Assembly: GCF_001625215.2 (NCBI RefSeq)
Contig: NC_030387.2
Coordinates: 3,500,501-3,564,500, forward strand
Length of the DNA: 64,000 nucleotides
Source of the DNA: Daucus carota subsp. sativus
Lineage: Eukaryota; Streptophyta; Magnoliopsida; Apiales; Apiaceae
Direction of reading: 5' to 3'
The translations under genes and the position numbers were made by a program. Positions 22,722-32,449 of this stretch are shown here, one piece after another. Below the pieces are notes generated by a model. The model did not search any database. It saw nothing but the letters and a program-made list of their open reading frames with translations, and was not told the DNA's origin. The stretch's first letter is position 1, and each line of letters starts with the position of its first letter.

Positions 22722-24145
22722 TATACTTTGTGAAATAAAGCATAAATTCAACTGATTCATTGATGCCAAAACTTCTTCAAAATTTGTGAAGTAAGTCATA
22801 TCATCATGAGTTTGAATTCTTTATACCTTTGTGTTCTGAGATTGATCTTTGTCTTTGTTCTCTAATAGCTTGTTTATAGCTTCCATTGTTTCCTTATCTG
22901 TTCTGTTAGTAATTTTTGCTTTCTTCTTCTGTACTTCTAAAAATTTTGTTGTCAGCTTCTTGATTTATTCTGTATTTTCTGAAAACTTTGTTTTGTTCTG
23001 ATCTGAATGTATAATAACCACTTGTATTGAGTTACCAGTAGTTACCTATTAAATTCAGCAGACTCTACTACTTGAGTTGAATAGTAGTTTTCAGCTTCTT
23101 CTTCATAGACAATAATCTGAATTTTCAGCAATTTTGAATTTTTAGCTTCCACTTGACTTCCAATTGAGAATAACAATCACCACTTGAACTATGTGTTGGA
23201 TAATAACAAATAATTTTCAGCTTTGTTTCCAAGATTCTTTTGATAATGCAAGCTTTAGATAATTTTGAACTCTTTCTCTCCCTTTTTGGCAATCATTGAC
23301 CAGAGTGAGTGTTCAATCTATCAATTAGAATAAGAACCTGTACACGCAAACATTTGTTATAAAATCCTAAATATCTCTATTCTTTCAAGTGATCTCATCA
23401 CTTCTCACAGTCATACTTATATTCTTGTAAAGAGTAATATCTAACTCTCATATGCATAAGCTACATACTCACATACGCACAACTACCTCACCTTTTGCCA
23501 ATTTAGGAGACTGTTTCGCTCTTGAATCTTTTAACTAAATATTTTTCACACAACTCACATGAAAAGGCTCAGTCTCTCATCAAAATCAAAGAAATAAGTG
23601 GTGGATAAGAAGGGTTGTGATCAGTCACATAAATAGGGGTTTCTTTGATAACAAAGATCTATTTATAATCATACTGAGAGTTTAGTAATGTACCTTTAAT
23701 AATAATTCCAGAAATTTCAATGTCATCAGTCTTTGAATTTTTTTCATCAACTGTCTTTGTCTTGTTCATACATGTTCTGGCTGCTGGTTCACTTTGAGAA
23801 TCAGGTTCTTGTGTGTCTCTAGACTTTGATAATGAGCTTCTGTTTCACTTTGAGAAACAGGTTCTTGTGTGCTTCTCCAGCTTCATCTTGATCTGCTACA
23901 TCACTTTGAGATTTATGTACTTGTGATTGACTTGATTTGCTTCACCACTTTGAAGTGAAGGTTCTTGTGGGATTTCCTCAGCTGCAGTATGTACGAAGTG
24001 AAATTTCTTCATTGGTGTTCATAGCATTTGTCTTTGGTTGCTATGCTTCGTTTGAAGTTCCACTTGATATATTTCTCTTGAATAAATCAGAATTGAATAT
24101 TATCAGTCTCAGTAAACTCGTCAGGACTCATTAGGATCTGATAAT

Positions 24146-24256
24146 GTTCATCAATATCTGGTTTTCTTGTCAGTATTTCTTTAGTATCTGATCTTCTTGT
24201 CAGTATTTCTTCATTACCTGATCTTCTTGTTAGTATTTCATCAGTATCTAACTTTC
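24146..24256 (-). repeat. Tandem repeat, ~33 bp unit, three to four copies
   Basis: Units of the type atctgatcttcttgtcagta followed by tttcttcatta repeat three to four times with few changes, inside the element's internal region. Confidence 0.8.
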
Positions 24257-25178
24257 AGTGCTCACTTTTCCAAATTTTTTCTTGCAAATCTCATATACCT
24301 CTCATCTCACATAGTATAAATTTTCAACTGAAATATTTTGAGATAAGACAGAGATGGATATGTGTTTGAGAAATTTTCTGATGATACTGAGGTTAGAAAT
24401 ATACATAGTATGAAAGTGGATTTTGAATACTTTAATCATCAATTTTTGATGAAAAAAATATTTCCGTAGCTCTTTTGTCAGATAAATTTGAACTTGTGCT
24501 TGAATCACAAACGAACTATTTAGTTCGATAAAACCGAATAATTACAAAAACTGATCGCAACAATATATATGATATAATTACAGTAAAGAGTCATTATATA
24601 AGATTGATTGAAATTTTGACCTTTCTTTTACTGATAATCAGTCTTGTCTCTGTATTCACAATCTTCTTTTTTCGATAATCGCATTGATTTTGTCTTGAAA
24701 AATGTGATTCATGAGTTGTGCTTCACTATTCATCATAACTTAAAACTCATCATAGCAGTTTCAAATTAAACGAACTTATTAAATATATTTATCTGTTCAA
24801 TAAGATTTTCATGAAGTCGAATACGAACAGTTTTAATCAGCATAATCAAGTAAATAATCTAAGCAGTTCACACATCAAACATCATCAAAAATAAAATTTA
24901 TTCCATTAATAAACTGAGATGATTACATGCATAACTCAAACTGACTTAACAGATAATATTCGCTGATTACATAATCTAAGTCATATTCTAGTACTTAGCT
25001 TCTAGATAATCCATCTAAGAGTGATGGCTTCGAAGAAGATTTGTCCTACAGAAAATTAGCAAACATTCTAGTTTCTAGGACACTAGATGCTTGTACATAG
25101 TAGTAGTAGCCTCCTAGAGGAAGGTTGATAAGGCCCAAGTCTAATGAAAACTTCATCCACAATAATGTGATTGAAGCA

Positions 25179-25415
25179 TCATTGAGAGGTAGGGTTCCTC
25201 ATTTGGATTGTAACCTTTAACTCGAGGGACTCTGAGAGTTTCTTCTTGATCTCTTTGTCTCTTCGACTTCTCTCAACTCGAGCGATCAGTTTGAAAAACT
25301 GAAACTCTAGATACTCATCCCATGATAATGTATCAGAGACTTCATTAGGAAACTCATCGGGACCGAAAGCCTGATCATTCATATGAATGGTGAGATCAAA
25401 TGGATCATAATACAT
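25179..25415 (-). CDS. Unrecognised sense ORF in the retroelement (accessory ORF 2)
   Basis: 78 residues from the ATG at 25415, open further upstream to a stop near 25500 without another ATG (adding LFHLQNGAYIPVRILLKGR). It reads MYYDPFDLTIHMNDQAFGPD, then an Asp/Glu-rich stretch with SWDEYLEFQFFKLIARVERS RRDKEIKKKL-type amphipathic helix. I recognise no domain. It lies on the same strand as gag, ~0.45 kb below accessory ORF 1 and well short of the 3' LTR. Its conserved-looking, ordered composition suggests real coding history, but the function is unknown. Confidence 0.4.
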   Translation of the reverse strand: MYYDPFDLTIHMNDQAFGPDEFPNEVSDTLSWDEYLEFQFFKLIARVERSRRDKEIKKKLSESLELKVTIQMRNPTSQ

Positions 25416-25735
25416 TCTACCCTTCAGAAGAATTCTGACTGGAATATAAGCTCCATTTTGAAGATGAAAGAGTTGTCTATAGGGAATGGTGTTTAGGGTT
25501 TAGAGATGTGTATGAATGAATGCCTAAACATTTAGACTTGAGACCCTTTTTATAGCGGAAAAAGGCTTGGGTAACTTAAGAGTTTCTATTGTGAATCGTG
25601 TTTTAATAACTGCAATATTTATAAATAACCACGACTCTTTAGAAGAAAATATTGAGTCTTAAAGAAAATCTGTTATTTCCAAGATTAAAAGATAACACAC
25701 ATATAACTATTAGTTTTATAAAAAAATCAAATTCG

Positions 25736-25736
<1 letters not shown>

Positions 25737-25771
<35 letters not shown>
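25737..25771. repeat. (TA)n microsatellite
   Basis: About 17 TA units between the two accessory ORFs. Confidence 0.9.
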
Positions 25772-25772
<1 letters not shown>

Positions 25773-25860
25773 TACCAAAATAAATATTGTTACCATCCTT
25801 TTGTAAATCAAATCTTCTCTATCAATAGCCGAATTGTTTGATGAAATATACACTTAAAAT

Positions 25861-26190
25861 TTAAGAAAATTTTAAAGTAATTTCCTCACCCTCAACTTTT
25901 GCATTGATGGCTTCTTTAGCAGCTTCGTCAGTTTTACCCTGATCAATAGTCTCATCAGTAATAAGCTTTTCATCAGTCTCCTGATGCTTCGTTGGTAGAT
26001 AGAGAATCATCAGTAACTGAATTATCACTTCATTTTTCTCTCTAATAGCCTCCTCTTCTTCAACCTTTTTAAGCATAGGATCAGCCCAAATACTCAGCTT
26101 TTCTTCAGATTTCAGAGCTTCCTTGGCTTGAATTTTATCTAGCTTGGACAACAGGGTTTCAAACGGACTCATTAAACCATGAGCTTCCAT
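25861..26190 (-). CDS. Unrecognised sense ORF in the retroelement (accessory ORF 1)
   Basis: 109 residues starting 51 bp after the end of the gag-like ORF, same strand. The sequence MEAHGLMSPFETLLSKLDKI and the following KEALKSEEKLSIWADPMLKK plus EEEEAIREKN look like a charged alpha-helical or coiled-coil protein. A Thr/Asp/Glu-rich tail follows. No protease, integrase or RT motif is present. It may be a gag extension split by a stop, or an element-specific accessory protein. Confidence 0.4.
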   Translation of the reverse strand: MEAHGLMSPFETLLSKLDKIQAKEALKSEEKLSIWADPMLKKVEEEEAIREKNEVIIQLLMILYLPTKHQETDEKLITDETIDQGKTDEAAKEAINAKVEGEEITLKFS

Positions 26191-26240
26191 TATTCAGAAT
26201 AAAAATTTTGCTTCTATTACCCTGCAGTTAACAATAGTGA

Positions 26241-28579
26241 TTAATTAGAAGATTTAAGAATCCACACTTGTTGGATCCTCTTAACATGTTTACTAATCTT
26301 AACCACATAAACTTTCTTTGTACCACACGTTTTAAGAACATAAGTTTCATCAGTAACTAATTTATTTGCATTAGTAGAACATGAGGCATGTTTCTTATTA
26401 AAAAATTTATCAGCTCCTGCACGTTTATAAAATTTAGGAAGTGGATTATAATAATTCTCATAAATATCGTGATAATCAAAACAAGTATTAAGAGAATTCC
26501 AATAGCTCCCACAATGAATACATGGATTTTCTTGTTTAATTTTTATTGTTTTACCAGCTATATCAGACTTATGCATTGTTTTTGGCTTTTTCCTGTTTTT
26601 CCTGCAATCAATAGCAAGATGATTACAACTATCACAATTATAGCATTTCTTCCTAGGCGCAAAAGGAATATACTCATAGTTATTTGCTCTGTAAATTCCT
26701 TGTTTACCATTCCTATTCCTTTTAGGAGTTGTTCTAGGTTCAGGTTTACCTGTAACTTCACCTAGCTTCTTCTTGAATTGACCTTTCGTCATCAATCAAA
26801 TATTTTTACATGTTACCTTCTTTTCAGTATTAGAAATTTTCCTTTTGACATCATTATTGCTTTTCTCTGTTTTCTTTACGAAAACCTTCTCAGTTTTCTT
26901 TTCTTCATGAGAAATAGCTTTTTCATCACAAACAAAGTTAGTAGAAACAGTCTTTGATATCTCATCATGTTTGTCGGAACTTTCTTTAACAAAAATGTCT
27001 TTTAAATCTTTCTCTTTACTCTCGTTTTTGTCATTTTCAAATGTATCCTAGACATTCTAATCTTGATCTAGTGGATACAGTTTCATACAGTCTTTTTCTT
27101 GTGCTAAACCAGTTTTTACTCCTTTGTTTCTCAATGGCTAATTCTTTTTCCATTTGTTCATATTTGAGTCTGAACATGGATTTTGAGTTTTTAGCAATCT
27201 TGCAGTCATTTTTCAATTCATTAAACACCACTAGTTCTCCTTCTAAGAAGTCATTTCCCGTTTTGAATTCTTCAATCTCATTTGTCAGTCTGGTATTTTC
27301 TAGTGTTTGTGTTTTAAAGCTAACATGCAATGATTTCAAGAAAGATTTTAATCTATATGTATCATTAATAACAAAGTTGTAAATTGGTTCTAGTACCTTA
27401 TCAGTAGAGGAGTCATTTGTGAATTTAGTTTCTTCAAAACTTGCCACAAGTGCATAGTTCACTTCTTCTCCTTCAGACTCAGAAGATGATTCCATCCAAT
27501 CTTTGGTTGAAGTGAGAAGTGCCTTACCTTTGCTTCCATCTGCTTTAGGTTTTGTACAATCTTTTGCAAAGTGTCCTGTCCTCTCACAGTTGAAACACTT
27601 TATCTTTGACCAATCAACTTTGCTTCCAGCTGTGTCTTCATTGATCCAGAAGAGTCTTCCTTGTAATTTATCTTTTTCTTATCTCTCCCAAATCTTAATT
27701 TCCTTAGTCCTTTAGCTATACATGCCATAATCTCCTATATCTTTGCTTCATAAGAACTACATTATCATCATCTCCGGAAGAATCCTCAGTAACTGATATA
27801 GTGTTAATAACTGATACTTGATTCCTGATCTGATTTTGACGCTTTTCAACATAGTTGCTCTTTTCCTTTTTTGTCTTAGCTCTCAATGCTAATGACTTAT
27901 CTCTATTTTCATTCCTGGCTTTTCTTTGTTGAATCTCCAAATCATGAGTTCTTAGCAATCCATATACTTCATCCAGAGAAACCGTACTTAGGTCATACTG
28001 ATGCCTTATGATAGAGCTATGAATATCCCATTCTTCAGGTAATGATTTGAAAAACTTTGTGTTGAAATCTTCAACTTCATATTCTTTTCCAGCAAGAGAT
28101 ACATTGCTCAATAAAGTAAGAAATCGATCATATGAGTCAGTAAGATCTTCATCAGGATTCGTCTCATATCTTTCATATTCTTGAACAAGCCATGCTCTTA
28201 GATTCTTTTCAATCGCTTCTATTCCTTGACATTGAACTTCCAATGTGTCCCATTTCTCTTTAGAGGTTTTACATGCGATTACTCTATTTGACAGGACAGA
28301 ATCCAAACTGTTATGGAGAATGGATTTTTCCTTCGAATCTTTGAGGACTTCAAGCTTTTCTTCTTGTGTCATCTCTGCTTTAACTTTGTCCACATAGTGT
28401 TCACGTGTCGTTCATTCTTGAGGGACCAGTTTCTTTGGAACATGAGGACCATCAAAATTCCTGTCGATGAAGTCAGGATCTGCGGCTTCGAGATACAATA
28501 TCATCTTGACATTCCAGGTCGGATAATCAGCTTTGTTAAGGACAAGAATTTCGAGTGATTCCTTTTTTATTGTTGACAT
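26241..28579 (-). pseudogene. Copia gag gene, broken by a stop and frameshifts
   Basis: Starts at the ATG at 28579 (MSTIKKESLEILVLNKADYP). It carries a UBN2-type gag domain (WDTLEVQCQGIEAIEKNLRA, then YDRFLTLLSNVSLAGKEYEV and FFKSLPEEWDIHSSIIRHQY). A first CCHC knuckle reads CFNCERTGHFAKDC (~27.58 kb) and a second reads CYNCDSCNHLAIDC in the final ORF (26795-26241), which ends near QVWILKSSN, where the gag-pre-integrase region would normally follow. Damage: an in-frame TGA at 28412-28414, a one-base frameshift near 27.73 kb, another before the first knuckle, and a break between ~27.04 and 26.80 kb. Gag packages element RNA into virus-like particles; this copy cannot make full-length protein. 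Confidence 0.85.
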
Positions 28580-28609
28580 GATTCGATCTTTACTGATAGT
28601 GATAACCAA

Positions 28610-28624
28610 CCTGCTCTAATACCA
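28610..28624 (-). promoter_or_regulatory. Primer-binding site, initiator tRNA-Met
   Basis: The minus strand reads TGGTATTAGAGCAGG, nearly the complement of the plant tRNA-iMet 3' end (TGGTATCAGAGC), two bases inside the LTR. Confidence 0.85.
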
Positions 28625-28626
28625 CT

Positions 28627-29126
28627 TGTTAGGCCTTGATTTGATCAATAGACTTAAGCGGAATTTTATTTATTGTTCAATCGAATGCCAAATAAGCTAA
28701 AATTAACAACCAACAGGATTCAAATCAACTCAGCTCTTATTGATTGATATAAGAACTGTTACAATACTCTTTCAAGAAAAACAACGTTCTCAAGAGCTGC
28801 TAGGTTACACAAAATATTACTCGTGTTGTGCTACTTACTCATATTTTCGTAAGACCTAATTATCTGTGTTTATATACTACACATCTTCTACAATTACTAA
28901 CTTGATTTACTCAACCAGAAGTATATCTCTATAAATAAGCTATACCGTATCAATCTTCTTTCTTTCCTTCTCAAACTCAATCCCCAGATACTGATAGTAC
29001 TCAATACTGATCAAGTATCCGCTTATTGTTGTGGTTCCATCAGTTTCTGATGCGGCCATCAGTTTCCGAAAACTACATTGTTCCTTGTCGCTTCGTTGTG
29101 ATGATCTCCTGATGCATAAATGAATA
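28627..29126 (-). repeat. 5' LTR of the gag-only element, truncated at its outer end
   Basis: ~500 bp matching the 3' LTR. The outer terminal ~20 bp (the part matching cttcctatgaaaca) are missing and unrelated sequence begins at cggttccc. A target-site duplication therefore cannot be found. Confidence 0.85.
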
Positions 29127-29765
29127 CGGTTCCCAGTTATGATAATGTGACGAAAGTCGCTTTGATTTCATGCTGTTATGTGAGATGGACCAGATCGACT
29201 AAAGAAGATGTATTCAAGAATAAACAATTTTGTGTGCACCTTTGGTTATTAAATATATATATTTTTTGGTATAGTTTGTAGTCCAAGCGAGAGATTGCTA
29301 GATTAGATTTAATAGTCTAATAATATTATATGGGCATACAAATTAAATATAATTACATTTATTATGTTATTCTATTTATTGTGCTAATAAAGTGGTCTAA
29401 AATAAAGAGTTCTTAAAACATCTTATTCAGTACGGGTTTTGTAATGTTTAATACATAATAGTAAGTCTTATTAGGGTTAATAGGGATTGATAGGGCTGCT
29501 ATATAAAGAACACTATAGGGTTTTGGTCCTTGATGTTGTTCCAACCTTTATTTTTCTATTCTCATCAGTTTGAGAGACATACGGCTAGAGGCGAATCAAG
29601 TCGCTGGAAAATCAAATCCCAGAAACCGGTTAATATTTACGAGTACAAAATTAGGTACGCTTTCGATATAAAATTTTATTGTAATTTGTCGCATAAAATG
29701 ATCCTTATCCTTGGGTATACATATTTAACTCCAACAATTTGAACCTCAGTGCTAAAAAAAACATG
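29127..29765 (+). repeat. Possible solo-LTR or promoter-like remnant
   Basis: The region contains a clear TATA box (tatataaag at ~29500), a downstream CT-rich leader and an end at aactccaaca (~29738). A sequence faintly like a degraded tRNA-iMet primer site follows. No coding sequence is seen. This could be a decayed solo LTR. Confidence 0.3.
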
Positions 29766-29773
29766 AGTGTTAT

Positions 29774-30501
29774 TAGGGGTGATCGCGGTGCGGGCGGTGC
29801 GGTATTTTGCTAAAACTGCAAACCAAACCGCATATGCGGTTTTATCAAAATCACAAACCGCAACCACACCACGAAATTTTAAAACCGCATAAACCACACC
29901 ACGAAAATGCGATGCGGTGTGGTGCGGTGCGGTTCACTGCAGTTTTCACATGTGATAAAAATAACTAATTATCTCTGAATTTGAATCAAAAATTTTTATC
30001 AGAAATATTACAAAAATTTAATAGATTATGCTATAATCAACAATACTTAAATTGAATTAATCATTCGGAAACATACTTGAAGTTTTAAAACAACATACTG
30101 ATTAAAGTCTTAAACAACACCGCATCAGTGCATTTTTTGGTCATAGACATATACAGAACCACTCAAAAAAGGTACTACTTTTCTTTGCTAATCCAGAATA
30201 ACATTGCATCAGTGATTGTTAAGTGTTGCGTGCTGGCCTGTGTTTTAATGGGGTGAGAGTAATAGATAATTATAACATATACATAAATAAATATAAATAT
30301 AAATATTATTTTTATAATATATATTACTATTGCGGTAGTGCAGTTTGAACCGCATTCTAAAAAACTAAAACCGCAATCCGCACCACACCGCGTGGTTTGT
30401 GAAAAATTCAAACCGCAACCGCACCACAAAAATTAAAAACCGCATTTTGTGGTGCGGTTTAGTGCGTTGCGGGCGGTTTGTGCGGTTTTTTATCACCCCT
30501 A
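29774..30501. mobile_element. Non-autonomous hAT-type element with 8-bp target duplication
   Basis: Termini taggggtgat and atcaccccta are inverted repeats, flanked by agtgttat on both sides (29766-29773 and 30502-30509), a perfect 8-bp duplication as made by hAT transposases. Sub-terminal regions are full of gcggt/accgc motifs in both orientations (multiple potential transposase binding sites). No transposase ORF; 728 bp. Confidence 0.9.
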
Positions 30502-30509
30502 AGTGTTAT

Positions 30510-31430
30510 ACTTGTCATTAATTTCATTTTAAAATTCTCCTTTAACTTAAAAATGAATTCATTATTCAACCATAAAACGTTATGCATTATATGCCCATTT
30601 TCAAATCTTAAATTAACGGATAGTAGACACTCGAATAGAAATAGAATATGTGTGGATGTAATCATTAATATGAGTTTTATTTTTTTATATTGAACACGAT
30701 CATGATTTTTATGTCTAACCGCTTTACAGATTTTGTCAATAATTTCACATGTAATGTCAGTTATTTTTTGCAATCATAAAAATATAAAATGGATGAATTA
30801 TAAAAATATATAAATGGATGAATTAATATATTTTAAAAATAAAAAGAATAATTATATAAAAATTTAAAATTATTGAATAAAATAAATGAAAAATTTAGAA
30901 TATGATTTAAAATAAAAACCCATACCGTATACGGGTTTTTACACTTTGATAATAATGTTCCAATATAAACTACTTTCCCTTATCGTGGTATCTGAATAAG
31001 ATCACTTCAGAAGTATATAAACGAAAATACATAATTTTCTTTGAAAATATATGTCGCTTAACTTTTTTACACGCATTTCTAAGTGCTTTGACCGCATGCT
31101 AAAAATCATTATATTTAAAATTTTCTTTTTTTAATAAAAATATGTGTTATATATTTTATTTAGAAAAAAAATTCAAAAATAATAATTTTTAACATGCTGT
31201 CAAAACACTTAGAAATACGTGAAAAGCGTCGAACAACCTGTATTTCAAACCGAGAAAGTATTCAATTAGCAAAATTTTTGAAAGGTGAAAAACAGACGGT
31301 CGAGATGAAGCAGTTACAATATAATTCAGTGAAAGTTTAATCCAACGGTGGAAATTGCATCAATCAAGACATCTCTGTTTTAACCGTGGATATAATTAAT
31401 CCCTTGAAGAAAGCACACCGCGCATTTTAG
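30510..31430. other. AT-rich intergenic region
   Basis: No gene is recognised. The region between ~31.05 and 31.25 kb is a short inverted repeat (taaaaatcattatattt and ttttaacatgctgtcaaa arms), possibly a small MITE. The right end is the promoter of the DUF1639 gene. Confidence 0.5.
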
Positions 31431-31441
31431 CGCCCCCCTCT

Positions 31442-31452
31442 CATATAAAAAC
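31442..31452 (+). promoter_or_regulatory. TATA box of the DUF1639 gene
   Basis: catataaaaac lies ~210 bp before the ATG, followed by a CA/CT-rich leader with ctctctcaatatctctatct, as in many plant 5' UTRs. Confidence 0.6.
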
Positions 31453-31651
31453 TCAACATTCCCGGCCATTATACATACATCTACATTACCTATACATACA
31501 TTCTCACACCAACACAAAAGAAAAATAAGAAAAATAGATACAACTCTCTCAATATCTCTATCTTTTTCGATTTCCGGTGAATTGAACGCCGGCGATTACG
31601 AAGCGAAGTGAGTAGCGATCAATTGCGTGTGAAAGCGACGAGAGTTACGGG

Positions 31652-32449
31652 ATGACGTCATCGGCGCCGGAGAAATCGAAGCCGCCGCTACACAATTTCA
31701 ACATGCCGTGGTTACAGTGGGGGAATAGGAAGCTAATGAGGTGTATGAAGGTGAATGAGTCGTCGCCGACGAGTTATAATCATCGGAGGAGTGGCGAAAA
31801 TCCGATCGGGCGGTTGAGAGAGCCGGAGTTTGAACGGCGAGGATCGAGTAAGAAAGCGAAGCGAGATGATGATGGAATCGAGGCGGTGAGGGAGAAGCTG
31901 ATGGTTGATCTCAAGACGGCGGCGTTTAAGATGAAAAATGCTTTGATTAGAGACGGATTGGAGGCGCCGAAGGATACGCCATGGAATTTGAGGACTCGGA
32001 GAGCTGCGTGTAAAGAGCCGCCGGTTGGGGATAACGGCGGTGAGCGGAAACCTAATTCGTCGCCGGTGAGAACGGAGGCGAATAAATCGGCGAGGTTTTT
32101 GCGAGGGAGTGTAGTTGGAGGTGTCGTCGGAGAATCATCGAGCGGTGAGAAGCGAGATAGGGCTAAGTTCTCGGTATCGCTCACACGTCGAGAAATTGCT
32201 GATGATTTTATGGTGATGACTGGTCATCGGTTGCCTCGGAGGCCTAAGAAACGCCCTAAATACATTCAAAAGGATTTGGATGTAAGTCAACATTCATATA
32301 TAGTTTCAATTGTGTGTGTGTGGGCGTGCGTGTCTATCTTAATGTATGTTAACTAATTTACTGTTGTATTGGATTTGCAGACACTCTTTCCAGGATTGTG
32401 GATGACTGAAATCAATGCCGATTTATACAAAGTTCCTGATGCTGTGTAA
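31652..32449 (+). CDS. DUF1639 family protein, two exons
   Basis: Exon 1 31652-32281 and exon 2 32381-32449 join in frame to 232 residues with GT...AG borders. The hallmark is the C-terminal DUF1639 block: FSVSLTRREIADDFMVMTGH then RLPRRPKKRPKYIQKDLD across the splice into TLFPGLWMTEINADLYKVPD. The first 165 residues are basic, rich in Ser/Arg/Pro and likely disordered, with patches such as RRGSSKKAKR that could act as nuclear localisation signals. DUF1639 proteins are plant-specific and of unknown biochemical role. The start ATG lies 200 bp after a TATA box. The next gene (35.2-36.0 kb) is convergent. Confidence 0.92.

Larger units (their letters stand above)
22196..29126 (-). mobile_element. 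Copia-type LTR retrotransposon with gag but no recognisable pol
   Basis: The element reads on the minus strand. The 5' LTR lies at 28627-29126 and the 3' LTR at 22196-22708. A tRNA-iMet primer-binding site (TGGTATTAGAGCAGG) sits two bases inside the 5' LTR, and a polypurine tract lies next to the 3' LTR. Gag with a UBN2 domain and two CCHC zinc knuckles occupies 26.24-28.58 kb. Below it are two further sense ORFs of unknown function. I find no protease, integrase, reverse transcriptase or RNase H motifs in the ~3.5 kb between gag and the 3' LTR, only possible remnants of a Ser/Gln/Glu-rich hinge at ~23.76-24.0 kb. It resembles the gag-only (TR-GAG) class or an internally deleted Copia. Confidence 0.85.

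Noticed and set aside
26388-26765. 125-residue plus-strand ORF rich in Ile/Phe
   Set aside because: Antisense to the second zinc-knuckle ORF of the retroelement.
31780-32184. 134-residue minus-strand ORF inside the DUF1639 gene
   Set aside because: Antisense shadow of a GC-richer exon; no recognisable domain and the sense strand encodes a known family.
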